From an uncultured Ruminococcus sp. (GTDB taxonomy: Bacteria; Bacillota; Clostridia; Oscillospirales; Ruminococcaceae), in NCBI GenBank assembly GCA_910584195.1, contig CAJTYV010000019.1, forward strand, positions 1 to 64,000: a DNA stretch of 64,000 nucleotides, in the 5' to 3' direction. The notes below the pieces were generated by a model. It ran no database searches. It was not told the DNA's origin and worked only from the letters and a program-made list of their open reading frames with translations. The position numbers were made by a program, and so were the translations under genes. Shown here one piece after another: positions 16,639-29,400 of this stretch (the first letter of the stretch is position 1; each line of letters begins with the position of its first letter).

Positions 16639-18216
16639 ATGAGAGCATGGCTGTACTACAGACTTTCTCGTGACGAGGATGAGGAAATGAACAGCTTACA
16701 GAATCAGCGGCAGATACTTGTTGATTACGCTGAACAGAACGGTTATGAAGTTGTTGGCGAAAGCTTTGATGACAATGTTTCGGGTATGACGTTCAACAGA
16801 AAAGGCTTGGGAGAACTTGAAATTGCAGTTGATGAGGGTAAAATAGATGTTGTTCTAGTCAAAGATTTGAGTAGACTAGGCAGACATCGTACCCAAACAG
16901 AATTGTTCATAGACCACCTAAGACAGAATAATGTTAAGGTTTACTCCGTCACTGAGGGCATTGATTCCACCAATGAAAACGATGATCTGATGATTGGATT
17001 CAAGCAGATTTTCAATGATTTCTATGCTAAAGATATCAGCAAAAAGGTTCGTACAGGAATACGTCAGAAGCAGAAGTCGGGACTTGTAGTTAATCTTCCA
17101 ATGGGATATTACAAGGATAGAAATACAAATGAGATTCTGATTGATGAAGTAGCTGCTGACATTGTACGTGAAATTTTTCAAAAATACATTGAGGGATATG
17201 GACTTACAACGATTGCACGAAATCTCAACAAACGAGGAATCAAATCACCTGAATATTTCTCACATAGAAGAATCAGTTCTCAAAGAACGACTCTGTGCAA
17301 GAAATTTTTATGGGCGCAGACTTCCGTGAAACGAATACTTGAAAATGAAATTTACATGGGAACGCTAGTGAATCATAAAACTGTAACAAGTAAAATTTAT
17401 AAAACAAAGAGTACTGTTCCCGAATCAGAACAGTACAGACATGAGGAGTTCCTTCCTGCGATTATTGATAAGCAAACTTATGAACAGGCGCGGAAAATGC
17501 TTGAAAGCCGTAAGAAATCAAACGTCAGGGCAAGCAATGGGAAAGCGATTCATCGTTACTGCGGACTAATAAAATGCGCTGAATGCGGAGCGATACTGAT
17601 TGCCAAACGCAGACAATGGCGTGATACTGAATGGGTTGAATACACTTGTAACAGCCACCACAGATATGGTAAAGAGTACTGTACTCCGCACAGAATTCAC
17701 GAAAAGCAGCTTGATACATTGATTTATGGCGAAGTAAAAATTCTGACCGAAAGAATAGTTGCCGAAAGTGAAAAGTATAATAAAATTGTCAAGGATTGGC
17801 TCAGGCAGAAGCCTATGTACGAGCGAAAGATCAAACAGTACAAAGAACGGATTGCAGTACTGCAGAATCAGATTGAAGAAATTATAATGGAGCGTATTAC
17901 GGACAGGGAACATACATCAATTTACAACAATATGATTGCTAAACGTGAAGAAGAAATCACAGATTTGCAGGATAAAATTGAAGAAAGCAGACAATACGAT
18001 GAAGTAAGCCGACAGAAACGTGACAGTCTGAAAAGCACATCGGATTTACTCAAAGATATTTTATCTGAAAGTAAAATCAGCGATGCAAACCTAAGAATGC
18101 TTGTAAAGCAAATTTTTGTGCATCAGAACGAGGATAAAAGTCTTGATGTGAGATTTGAATTTAACGGGGATTTTGAAGATAATTATACAGTTTATACGAA
18201 AGAAGAATCGGAGTGA
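16639..18216 (+). CDS. Large serine recombinase (element integrase)
   Basis: 525 residues. Resolvase catalytic domain 1-150 with Ser10 (YYRLSRDEDE) and the arginine block VKDLSRLGRHRT. Then a recombinase domain (about 165-290), a zinc ribbon (about 305-350: CGLIKCAECGAILIAKRRQ ... CNSHHRYGKEYC) and a long C-terminal coiled coil (370-490). This is the full architecture of integrases that join attP and attB through a 2-base crossover. AAAGGAGG precedes ATG by 8 bases. The gene ends 50 bases from an intact tRNA-Leu whose 3' half is duplicated at 5295-5346, so it most likely inserted the whole 13-kb element. It could also act on the repeats to its right. Confidence 0.93.
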   Translation: MRAWLYYRLSRDEDEEMNSLQNQRQILVDYAEQNGYEVVGESFDDNVSGMTFNRKGLGELEIAVDEGKIDVVLVKDLSRLGRHRTQTELFIDHLRQNNVKVYSVTEGIDSTNENDDLMIGFKQIFNDFYAKDISKKVRTGIRQKQKSGLVVNLPMGYYKDRNTNEILIDEVAADIVREIFQKYIEGYGLTTIARNLNKRGIKSPEYFSHRRISSQRTTLCKKFLWAQTSVKRILENEIYMGTLVNHKTVTSKIYKTKSTVPESEQYRHEEFLPAIIDKQTYEQARKMLESRKKSNVRASNGKAIHRYCGLIKCAECGAILIAKRRQWRDTEWVEYTCNSHHRYGKEYCTPHRIHEKQLDTLIYGEVKILTERIVAESEKYNKIVKDWLRQKPMYERKIKQYKERIAVLQNQIEEIIMERITDREHTSIYNNMIAKREEEITDLQDKIEESRQYDEVSRQKRDSLKSTSDLLKDILSESKISDANLRMLVKQIFVHQNEDKSLDVRFEFNGDFEDNYTVYTKEESE

Positions 18217-18235
18217 ACGTCTAAAATAAATAATA

Positions 18236-18261
18236 AAAAGTCCCGAAAAATCGGGACTTTT
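18236..18261. terminator. Bidirectional terminator between recombinase and tRNA-Leu
   Basis: AAAAGTCCCGA, four A, TCGGGACTTTT. It serves the recombinase on the plus strand and the tRNA on the minus strand, ending 5 bases from the tRNA CCA. Confidence 0.9.
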
Positions 18262-18266
18262 GTCAT

Positions 18267-18351
18267 TGGTGCGCCCGACAGGACTTGAACCTGCACTCCT
18301 CTCGGAATTGGAACCTAAATCCAACGTGTCTGCCAGTTTCACCACGGGCGC
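18267..18351 (-). tRNA. tRNA-Leu(UAG), intact
   Basis: 85 nt with CCA encoded (18267-18269 on the plus strand reads TGG). Acceptor stem GCGCCCG/CGGGCGC, anticodon stem TTGGA/TCCAA around loop TTTAGGT giving anticodon TAG (reads CUA), a long variable arm as in class II tRNAs, and T arm GCAGG-TTCAAGT-CCTGT. It is the only complete copy in the window. The 52 bases from CCA to the anticodon loop recur at 5295. The 35 bases from the loop to the 5' end recur several times to the right. No clear promoter is visible in the AT-rich 60 bases upstream. Confidence 0.95.
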
Positions 18352-18410
18352 ATATATTTATTTGATTTTTTTCTATTTAAATTTTAGTCGACAGCAACAG
18401 GAATTAAATG

Positions 18411-18464
18411 CACTGTAGTAACGCTGCCCAAATCCAACGTGTCTGCCAGTTTCACCACGGGCGC
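18411..18464 (-). repeat. Array unit 1: element end plus tRNA-Leu 5' half
   Basis: CACTGTAGTAACGCTGCCC (18411-18429) abuts AAATCC... (18430-18464), an exact copy of the 35-base tRNA-Leu 5' half. The join is exactly where the 5295-5346 fragment stops within the tRNA, so together they are attR and attL of the present element. Upstream flank is shared with the intact tRNA. Confidence 0.7.
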
Positions 18465-18523
18465 ATATATTTATTTAATTTTTTTCTATTTAAATTTTAG
18501 TCGACAGCAACAGGAATTAAATA

Positions 18524-18577
18524 CACTGTGGTAACGTAGCCAAAATCCAACGTGTCTGCCAGTTTCACCACGGGCGC
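18524..18577 (-). repeat. Array unit 2: element end plus tRNA-Leu 5' half
   Basis: CACTGTGGTAACGTAGCC followed by a second exact tRNA 5' half (18543-18577), 113 bases from the first. The flank between units is nearly the same as in unit 1. Confidence 0.65.
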
Positions 18578-18639
18578 ATATATCTTTATTTGATTTTTCT
18601 GTCTAATTTCTACCTGCCGACAGCCGCAGAAATTAAATG

Positions 18640-18693
18640 CACTGTAGTAACACAAACGAAATCTAACGTGTCTGCCACTTTCACCACAGGCGC
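18640..18693 (-). repeat. Array unit 3: element end plus decayed tRNA-Leu 5' half
   Basis: CACTGTAGTAACACAAACG followed by AAATCTAACG... (18659-18693), the tRNA half with three substitutions. Spacing 116 bases from unit 2. The DUF3795 gene follows to the right. Confidence 0.65.
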
Positions 18694-18736
18694 ATATAAA
18701 ATTTTTGTTTATCATATCTTCCACATAAATTCAATA

Positions 18737-19135
18737 TTAGCATACACCTGTTTTTATATAATGAATCAATTTTTCCAAATCATCAAACTCATCATAGTCA
18801 CCAATAATTCCCTCCCTGTGATAAATAATTCCTGATTGTTCATTGCGTTCCAAACAGTCTAATAACTCTGAAATTCCGTATCTTCTCGCAAATTCTGCGA
18901 AAGCCCGTGCCTTGATTTTTTCTGCATACAAACCTTTGCGGCAATTTCCCGGCTCACACTCATAACAACCGTTTAATTTCTTTTCAATCACGCATTTTCT
19001 GTTTTCACACCATTCTGCGTCCTTGCACCACGAAAGATCCAAAAAGCCATCACGTTTACATCCTTTGCATTCTGTATTCTCGGAACATAAACAGCAAGCC
19101 AATCCACAGCGTGCGATACCAAGTTCTCGTTTCAT
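18737..19135 (-). CDS. DUF3795 Cys-rich protein
   Basis: 132 residues with 14 Cys. The start MKRELGIARCGLACCLCSEN, then CKGCKRDG and GCYECEPGNCRKGLY, is the DUF3795 pattern, thought to bind metal; the biochemical role is unknown. The C-terminal 40 residues are acidic. It lies alone between two tRNA-Leu half repeats (units 3 and 4), same strand as the tRNA, with no partner gene, like a one-gene cassette. A weak GGGAA lies before ATG. Confidence 0.75.
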   Translation of the reverse strand: MKRELGIARCGLACCLCSENTECKGCKRDGFLDLSWCKDAEWCENRKCVIEKKLNGCYECEPGNCRKGLYAEKIKARAFAEFARRYGISELLDCLERNEQSGIIYHREGIIGDYDEFDDLEKLIHYIKTGVC

Positions 19136-19204
19136 ATAAAATTCCCTTTCAATTTACGATTTTACAAGCAAATTCTAATTTCTATCAATTTCCGATAATA
19201 ACTT

Positions 19205-19258
19205 CACTGTCGTAACGCAAACGAAATCCAACGTGTCTGCCAATTTCAACACAGGCGC
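19205..19258 (-). repeat. Array unit 4: element end plus decayed tRNA-Leu 5' half
   Basis: CACTGTCGTAACGCAAACG followed by AAATCCAACG... (19224-19258) with changes near the tRNA 5' end. It closes the DUF3795 cassette on its right. Confidence 0.6.
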
Positions 19259-19311
19259 ATATTAAATTTTACTTTCGAATCAGCCCTGCTGGCAGGGACA
19301 GCTTTATAAAC

Positions 19312-19360
19312 CAATGACGTAACGCGAACGAAATCTATTGTGTCTGCCAGTTTCACTACA
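19312..19360 (-). repeat. Array unit 5: strongly decayed
   Basis: CAATGACGTAACGCGAACG followed by AAATCTATTGTGTCTGCCAG and a few more tRNA-like bases, then unrelated sequence; the acceptor stem is lost. Spacing 107 bases from unit 4. Confidence 0.5.
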
Positions 19361-19388
19361 TATAAATACTATTAAATCAACATAGAAA

Positions 19389-19994
19389 CTAATTTTTTTT
19401 ACTCTTTCCCTCTTTCAACTTTTCGGATTGATTTTTCCACTTGGTAAAAGGGGCTTTCATCCAAAAACCTATTATCCATATAGCGCCGAAAATATCAATA
19501 AAAATTCCTATAACAGGAAAAATAATTGTAACAATAATACACACTAAAATCACAAAAATTGTTCCGAAGATATATCCCGGAATTACCTTACGATAGTCAT
19601 CTGTAATATATTGAAAACCAACTTGCTTTCCATAAATTTTCCTTTTTTCATTTCTAAAGCTATTTATATTAGAAAGAGCCTGATTATCCTGCCATCCATC
19701 TTCTTTTGTGATATTATAATAATTTTTAATAGAATGTATTACTCCGCTGTCATCATTCCAATCTACATTTTCATCACTTTTTGTCAATTTCAACTGTGAA
19801 ATCAATTCCAAAGCGCGTTTATACAGTGGATCCAATTCGCAACCACAGTTTCCGCATACTTCATTTGCTTGCTTAATTGCCGATACTAAAAGTTCTTTAT
19901 CGGCATTTCCATCTAACCATTGCTGTGCAGGAACAGATATTAAATCCCAACCGGAGGCAGAAAATCTCTCCATAATAGATTTTAATTCTTCCAT
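19389..19994 (-). CDS. Membrane-anchored protein of unknown function
   Basis: 201 residues. Residues 1-130 are soluble and acidic, with a CGNCGCELDPLYKRAL segment (about 47-62) that could bind metal. Two close hydrophobic helices follow (about 145-180: IFGTIFVILVCIIVTIIFPV, IFGAIWIIGFW), then a Lys-rich tail. The usual topology would leave both ends in the cytoplasm. I do not recognise the family. It sits alone between array unit 5 and the remnant of unit 6, again like a single-gene cassette. GGAA lies about 8 bases before ATG. Confidence 0.65.
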   Translation of the reverse strand: MEELKSIMERFSASGWDLISVPAQQWLDGNADKELLVSAIKQANEVCGNCGCELDPLYKRALELISQLKLTKSDENVDWNDDSGVIHSIKNYYNITKEDGWQDNQALSNINSFRNEKRKIYGKQVGFQYITDDYRKVIPGYIFGTIFVILVCIIVTIIFPVIGIFIDIFGAIWIIGFWMKAPFTKWKNQSEKLKEGKSKKN

Positions 19995-20070
19995 AATGTT
20001 GTTCCTTTCAAATTTTCAATACCCATTGTAAAAGTAAATTTATTCGAAAGTCAACCTGCCGCATAAACTT

Positions 20071-20092
20071 CATGACAGTAACACTATTCAAA
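20071..20092 (-). repeat. Array unit 6: element end only
   Basis: CATGACAGTAACACTATTCA resembles the other element ends (GTAAC core), followed by AAAT but no recognisable tRNA sequence. This is the outermost, oldest-looking copy. Confidence 0.35.
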
Positions 20093-20130
20093 TAAAAAAT
20101 ATTATAATCTGCAGTTTGAGAAAGTAAACA

Positions 20131-20568
20131 TCATTCAAGCCATTGTATAAACGCTGTTTTATCAGTACAATTATAGCCTGCACTTTTATAAAAAGAAAGT
20201 GTTTTTTCATCTTTTGAGCCTGTGAGAAGCATGATTTTGTAGCAATTATCAAACTCTGCAATTTTTTTCGCATAGTTTAAACATTCTGTAGCATAACCAC
20301 GTCCTCTGTACTCTTCAAGAGTTACTACATTTTCTATAAAAGCATACGGACGTAAATTTCTTGTTAAATTAGGAATAATAACACACACGCACGATGAAAC
20401 GATTTTTCCGTCAATTATATTTACCAACAAATGATGATTTTTATCATTTAAAATTTCATTCCACACGTTGTCCAAAGTTTCCGATCGTTTGGGGATAGAA
20501 TTTTCATGCAAAGACAAATATAAATTTAACAGCTCGTTCTGTTCATCATATCGTATTTCGCGAACCAT
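20131..20568 (-). CDS. GNAT-family acetyltransferase
   Basis: 145 residues with the acetyl-CoA site VVTLEEYRGRGYATECLNYA (about 90-109, the R/Q-x-x-G-x-G/A motif) and the C-terminal block ILLTGSKDEKTLSFYKSAGY. It transfers an acetyl group from acetyl-CoA to an amine of an unknown small molecule or protein. Monocistronic; a purine-rich AGAGAAAA precedes ATG. It is the first gene right of the tRNA array and may be either old cassette cargo or chromosome. Confidence 0.85.
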   Translation of the reverse strand: MVREIRYDEQNELLNLYLSLHENSIPKRSETLDNVWNEILNDKNHHLLVNIIDGKIVSSCVCVIIPNLTRNLRPYAFIENVVTLEEYRGRGYATECLNYAKKIAEFDNCYKIMLLTGSKDEKTLSFYKSAGYNCTDKTAFIQWLE

Positions 20569-20637
20569 AATATTTTCTCTTTCAAATTATAAATTGTAAA
20601 TTAATATAAAAATCAAACTTACATAAAATGGAAAATA

Positions 20638-21054
20638 TTATTCGGCTGCTGCGCCGACTGTTTCAGGTGAAGCAGTATCCGAAGCCTTGGTATCAGAAAT
20701 TTCATCCGTTTCTTTTTCAACAGCTTCATCTTTATTAGAAACTGATGCTTTTTTTGCAGAAACTTTCTCAGCAGGCTTTTCAAGTTCCTCTTTTTCCGCA
20801 CGATCGCCTGCCGACTCTATGTAAATATCTTCGTCCGCAAGACTTCCTACAAAATTAAGCTGTTTTACCGGAATACGCTTAAGAGGAGAATAAATAAACT
20901 TTCCGCAAGAATCATTGCAGTTTACAAGTCCTCTTTTTTCGCACAGAACCTTATTGCCGTCTTTAGCTCGTCTGCCGAACTGACAGTAGTCGCATTTTGG
21001 AGCTATATGTTTGTCAAAATATTTACCGCCCTTAAATATAGAAAAAAGATCCAT
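20638..21054 (-). CDS. Cys-rich small protein with Ala/Glu-rich tail
   Basis: 138 residues. The N-terminal part holds CDYCQFGRRAKDGNKVLCEK and CNDSCGKF, a likely zinc-binding fold. The C-terminal 60 residues are low-complexity, acidic and Ala/Lys/Ser-rich (EELEKPAEKVSAKKASVSNK), probably disordered. I start at MDLFSIFKGG (21054) with GAGGTG 6 bases upstream; a GTG three codons earlier overlaps that site. I cannot assign a function. Confidence 0.65.
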   Translation of the reverse strand: MDLFSIFKGGKYFDKHIAPKCDYCQFGRRAKDGNKVLCEKRGLVNCNDSCGKFIYSPLKRIPVKQLNFVGSLADEDIYIESAGDRAEKEELEKPAEKVSAKKASVSNKDEAVEKETDEISDTKASDTASPETVGAAAE

Positions 21055-21266
21055 GATAAACACCTCAAATTAAAGTCGAAATCGTCTGATTTATATTATA
21101 CCATAAATTTATTTATTTGTCCAGTGGTTTTTTTAGTTTTTTGATAAATGCCCAATAAAATTTTTAAAATCTGTCCGCATAGAAAACATATGCGTATTTT
21201 TCAAGCATAATTTTGACAAGAGCAAGACGAAAAAGCGACAGGTTCTTATTTATATGAAACCGCACT

Positions 21267-22415
21267 TTACGATATATTATCTAAAATAATTTCATAAAGC
21301 TCTTCATACTCAGGCACGTTTTCAATTTGTTCGATATTATCTCCCGTAAAAATTGAATTAATTGGATATGTTCCTGTTTTATCATTTTCGCGAACGGCAG
21401 TAAATTCGCACATACCATTATTTATGACAAGGAAAAAGTCTTTTTCTGAAAGGTCGTCATAGTAATTTTTTATATTTTCAAGTAATTCTTCAAGTTCAGT
21501 TCCGGAAATTCCATTGAGAACGTTTTTTGAGGAATCAGAGCTTATAACGTTCAAGCCGTTTAATTCGATACCCTCTGTATCTAAATCAACAATGGCAGAA
21601 TTTGCCGCTTTATATATAGTTGAGGATATCGCATTAACTGCTTGCTGTTTTGACTTTCTTACATAGCCTATCATGGACGGAGAGATAACAGAATCAATTT
21701 TAAGTTCTTCGCCTGCTGTGTTGAACACCGGCATCGTGACCTCTTCGCCGCCAATAGAGTAAGTAACATAGGCGTATGTTTCAAATTCAACGGTTATATC
21801 AATGTCCTCAGCATTATTTATATCGTCAATTTTGTTTGTGATCTCCTCCATAAGCTGCATTTTTTCTTCGGAAATATTTTCTTCGCTGGAAAGCATTGCA
21901 TATGTAACCCCTGCATCTGCCATAATGCCTAAAATACTGTCAAAGAAAGAATACGCCTTTTCTATGGACACGAGTTCCTCAGGCTCTGCAGTTTCAACAG
22001 TCAGGACTTCAACAGAGTCAATATCTGTTTCTGCATCAAAGAAATTGTCTAATTCATCTGAAATTATTTCGTTAAAACCAATGCTTTTCATTGAATTATA
22101 GGTACTTTCGGGAACTGAAAGCTGCAAGATCCTTTCGGCGTCACGGCTTTCAAAGGCATTGTAAACCTCAGTGAGGATCGCTTTATAGTCGTCATTTGTA
22201 AAAGCAGCTGCGGGTGTATCAGCTTTACTTTCGGAAGTTTCCATGATTTCCGAAGATTCTTCTGTAATTTTTTCAGTAACATTTTCAACCGCGGAACTTT
22301 CCTCCGAGTTTGGCAAAATAATTTCCTCCGATGAACTCGGCTCATCGTTACCGCATGAACAAAATACCGCTGTAATAACCGATAAAGCTAAAATTGATGC
22401 AATTAATTTCTTCAT
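21267..22415 (-). CDS. Predicted lipoprotein
   Basis: About 382 residues. A signal peptide (MKKLIASILALSVITAVFCS) runs into Cys residues suited to lipid attachment (VFCSC), followed by a Ser/Glu-rich linker (about 25-70). The mature domain (75-380) is mixed alpha/beta with no motif I know; it may belong to the many ligand- or wall-associated lipoproteins of Firmicutes. I start at ATG 22415, four codons inside the longest frame, because AGGAAA lies upstream at suitable spacing. It lies downstream of rpoC beyond a terminator, so it probably has its own promoter. Confidence 0.75.
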   Translation of the reverse strand: MKKLIASILALSVITAVFCSCGNDEPSSSEEIILPNSEESSAVENVTEKITEESSEIMETSESKADTPAAAFTNDDYKAILTEVYNAFESRDAERILQLSVPESTYNSMKSIGFNEIISDELDNFFDAETDIDSVEVLTVETAEPEELVSIEKAYSFFDSILGIMADAGVTYAMLSSEENISEEKMQLMEEITNKIDDINNAEDIDITVEFETYAYVTYSIGGEEVTMPVFNTAGEELKIDSVISPSMIGYVRKSKQQAVNAISSTIYKAANSAIVDLDTEGIELNGLNVISSDSSKNVLNGISGTELEELLENIKNYYDDLSEKDFFLVINNGMCEFTAVRENDKTGTYPINSIFTGDNIEQIENVPEYEELYEIILDNIS

Positions 22416-22440
22416 AATAATCCCCATTTCCTAACAGAAA

Positions 22441-22471
22441 ACGATGTCTCCCGTGAATAAAGAGACATCGT
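22441..22471 (-). terminator. Terminator of the rpoBC transcript
   Basis: 10-bp stem ACGATGTCTC/GAGACATCGT with an 11-nt loop, then TTTTCTG on the minus strand. 35 bases beyond the rpoC stop. Confidence 0.8.
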
Positions 22472-22505
22472 CTGCTTATTAATACAATACTTCTCAAAGT
22501 ATACT

Positions 22506-26267
<3,762 letters not shown>

Positions 26268-26422
26268 ACTGCTACCTCCTGCAATTTTATGTGAATACCT
26301 GATTCATATTTCTTATTTCAGAAAGCAGGCATTATACAGAGAATATGTTTTGCATTACTTTCTGCCTAAATCTATCGAAAAATTTACTGATCTCTGTATA
26401 AACGCCTGTTCGGTACGGTCGA

Positions 26423-29400
26423 TTATTCGTCAAATGAATCGTCTTCGAGAGCGAAATCGTCAAAATCTCCCCCATCGTCATCGCTGTCGAAAATGTCGGT
26501 TTCCTCCTCGTCATCGAAGCTGAAGGTATCGTCCTTTTCAATGCTGTCGAATTCATCTTCTTCGTCTGCATTGAGAGTAAAGCCTGCATCACCGATCTCA
26601 TCGTCGGAAAGAGCATCGAGACTTTCGGTTTCCTCATCGTTGAAGTCACCGCGAACCGGAATGGGATCGTCATCAAAGCTTTGTTTAAGGTCGATCTCCT
26701 CCTGATTAATGTCAAGAACCTTAACATCAAGACCCAGTGACTGCATTTCCTTGATAAGAACCTTGAACGACTCCGGAATACCGGGAGTAGGAACGTTCTG
26801 ACCCTTTACGATAGCCTCGTAGGTATTTACACGTCCGATAGTATCGTCTGATTTAACCGTAAGGATCTCCTGAAGGGTATAAGCCGCGCCGTAAGCCTCC
26901 AAAGCCCAAACCTCCATCTCTCCGAAACGCTGTCCGCCGAACTGAGCCTTACCGCCCAGCGGCTGCTGAGTTACAAGGGCATAAGGTCCTACGGAACGAG
27001 CGTGTATCTTATCGTCAACAAGGTGGTGAAGCTTGAGGTAATACATATAGCCCACCGTTACGCGGTTATCGAACTTTTCGCCCGTACGTCCGTCATAAAG
27101 TGTGAACTTACAGTCTTCGTTAAATTCAAGAGCCTTCGGGTTAATGACCTTATCCATTGTATTAAGCTCGAAAATATCATCGCTGTTTTCTTTATTCTGA
27201 GCGTCCGCCATACGGAAGCATTCGCGTATATCGTCCTCGTGCGCTCCGTCGAAAACAGGTGTCATGATAGTCCAGCCGAGAGCTTTTGCAGCCATACCGA
27301 GATGCACCTCAAGAACCTGACCGATATTCATACGGGAAGGTACGCCGAGGGGATTGAGTACAATGTCAAGTGGAGTACCGTCCGGCAGGAAGGGCATATC
27401 CTCCTCCGGAAGAATACGCGAAACAACACCCTTGTTTCCGTGACGGCCTGCCATTTTGTCTCCGACCGTTATCTTACGCTTCTGAGCGATATAACAGATA
27501 ACGCGCATATTAACGCCTGCCGAAAGCTCATCGCAGTTTTCGCGTGTAAATACCTTTACATCAACTATAACGCCTGCCTCGCCGTGAGGTACTTTAAGGG
27601 AGTTATCGCGAACTTCACGGGCTTTTTCGCCGAAAATAGCTCGGAGAAGTCTCTCCTCCGCAGTCAGCTCGGTCTCGCCCTTGGGAGTTACCTTACCGAC
27701 AAGAATATCGCCCGCAGTTACCTCGGAACCTATTCTTATAATGCCGTTTTCGTCAAGATTTGCAAGGGCATCATCGCCAACGTTGGGAATATCCCTTGTT
27801 ATTTCCTCAGGACCGAGCTTGGTATCGCGGCACTCGATCTCGTATTCCTCAATATGAACGGAAGTAAATACGTCTTCACGAACAAGACGCTCGTTAAGAA
27901 GAACCGCGTCCTCATAGTTATAGCCTTCCCATGTCATAAAGCCGATAAGAGCGTTCTTTCCGAGAGAGATCTCTCCGTCAGCCGTAGCAGGACCGTCCGC
28001 AAGCACCTGTCCTTTGGTTATCTTTTCTCCTCTGGAAACAATGGGACGCTGATTTACGCATGTACCCTGGTTAGAACGCTTAAATTTAATAAGCTCGTAT
28101 TTTCTTTCGATGCCGTCGGCACCGATAACGTTTATCTTATCAGCGTCAACGTAGCTTACAGTACCATCACAGTCTGAAACGATACATACGCCCGAATCGA
28201 CTGCTGCCTTATATTCCATACCCGTGCCGACAAAGGGACGCTCCGTTTTAAGCAGCGGAACAGCCTGTCTCTGCATGTTTGAACCCATGAGCGCACGGTT
28301 AGCATCATCGTTTTCAAGGAACGGAATCATTGATGTAGCAACAGAAACGACCATTTTCGGCGAAACGTCCATGTAGTCAACTATCTCGCGCTCACACTCA
28401 AGTATCTGATCGCGGTGGCGCGCATTAACTCTCGGACGCGCAAGTTTGCCGTCCTCGGTCAGAGGTTCGTTAGCCTGAGCTACAACGTAGTTATCTTCAA
28501 CATCAGCAGTCATGTAGACTACCTCATTCGTAACAACGCCTGTTTTCTTGTCTACCTTGCGGTAAGGAGCTTCAATAAAGCCGTATTCGTTTATGCGCGC
28601 AAATGTGGCAAGATACGAGATAAGTCCGATATTAGGACCTTCAGGAGTTTCGATAGGACACATTCTTCCGTAATGACTGTAGTGAACGTCACGTACCTCA
28701 AATCCCGCACGGTCTCTTGAAAGACCGCCCGGACCGAGCGCTGAAAGACGTCTTTTATGGGTAAGCTCGGCAAGAGGATTGTTCTGATCCATAAACTGTG
28801 ACAAAGGTGAGGAGCAGAAAAATTCTTTCATGGCCGAAGAAATCGGTCTGATATTAATAAGCGTTTGAGGTGTGAGAGTATTTACGTCCTGAGTCTGGAT
28901 ATTCATTCTCTCGCGGATACCTCTTTCCATACGCGCATAGCCGATGCGGAACTGATTCTGCAAAAGCTCTCCTACAGAACGTATACGTCTGTTGCCGAGG
29001 TGATCGATGTCGTCAACCGTACCCACGCCCTCGCAGAGGTTAATGAAGTAGCTGATTGTAGCGAAGATATCGTCAAGAATAATATGCTTTGGAACAAGTT
29101 CGTCAGCCTTTTTCTTAATATTTTCCTCAAGCTCATCGTCATCTGCGGAATTTTCTAAAATATCGCGAAGAACCTTGAAAGACACCTTCTCGTTGATTCC
29201 GTACTTTTCAACATCGAAATCGATATAGCCTTTAATATCGACCATTCCGTTTCCGATTATTTTTGCAACACGCTCTACAAGCCGAATCTGAGTCTCACCG
29301 CGTTCATTTGTGTAATATTCCTTTGCCTCTACAGTAACGAATGCGGAATATACGCCTGCCTGCTCTATTTCACACGCCTTGTCGTAAGAAACGCTCTCAC

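Noticed and set aside
18497..18724. Small minus-strand frame in the tRNA-half array
   Set aside because: Chance reading of the repeated tRNA sequence; no ribosome site.
18411..19360. CRISPR-like regular repeats
   Set aside because: Repeat units are tRNA-Leu 5' halves with element ends, spacing 107-116 bases or with whole genes between; no short unique spacers and no cas genes.
26332..26730. Minus-strand frame overlapping the rpoB 3' end
   Set aside because: Out-of-frame reading of the acidic tail; low complexity creates long open frames there.
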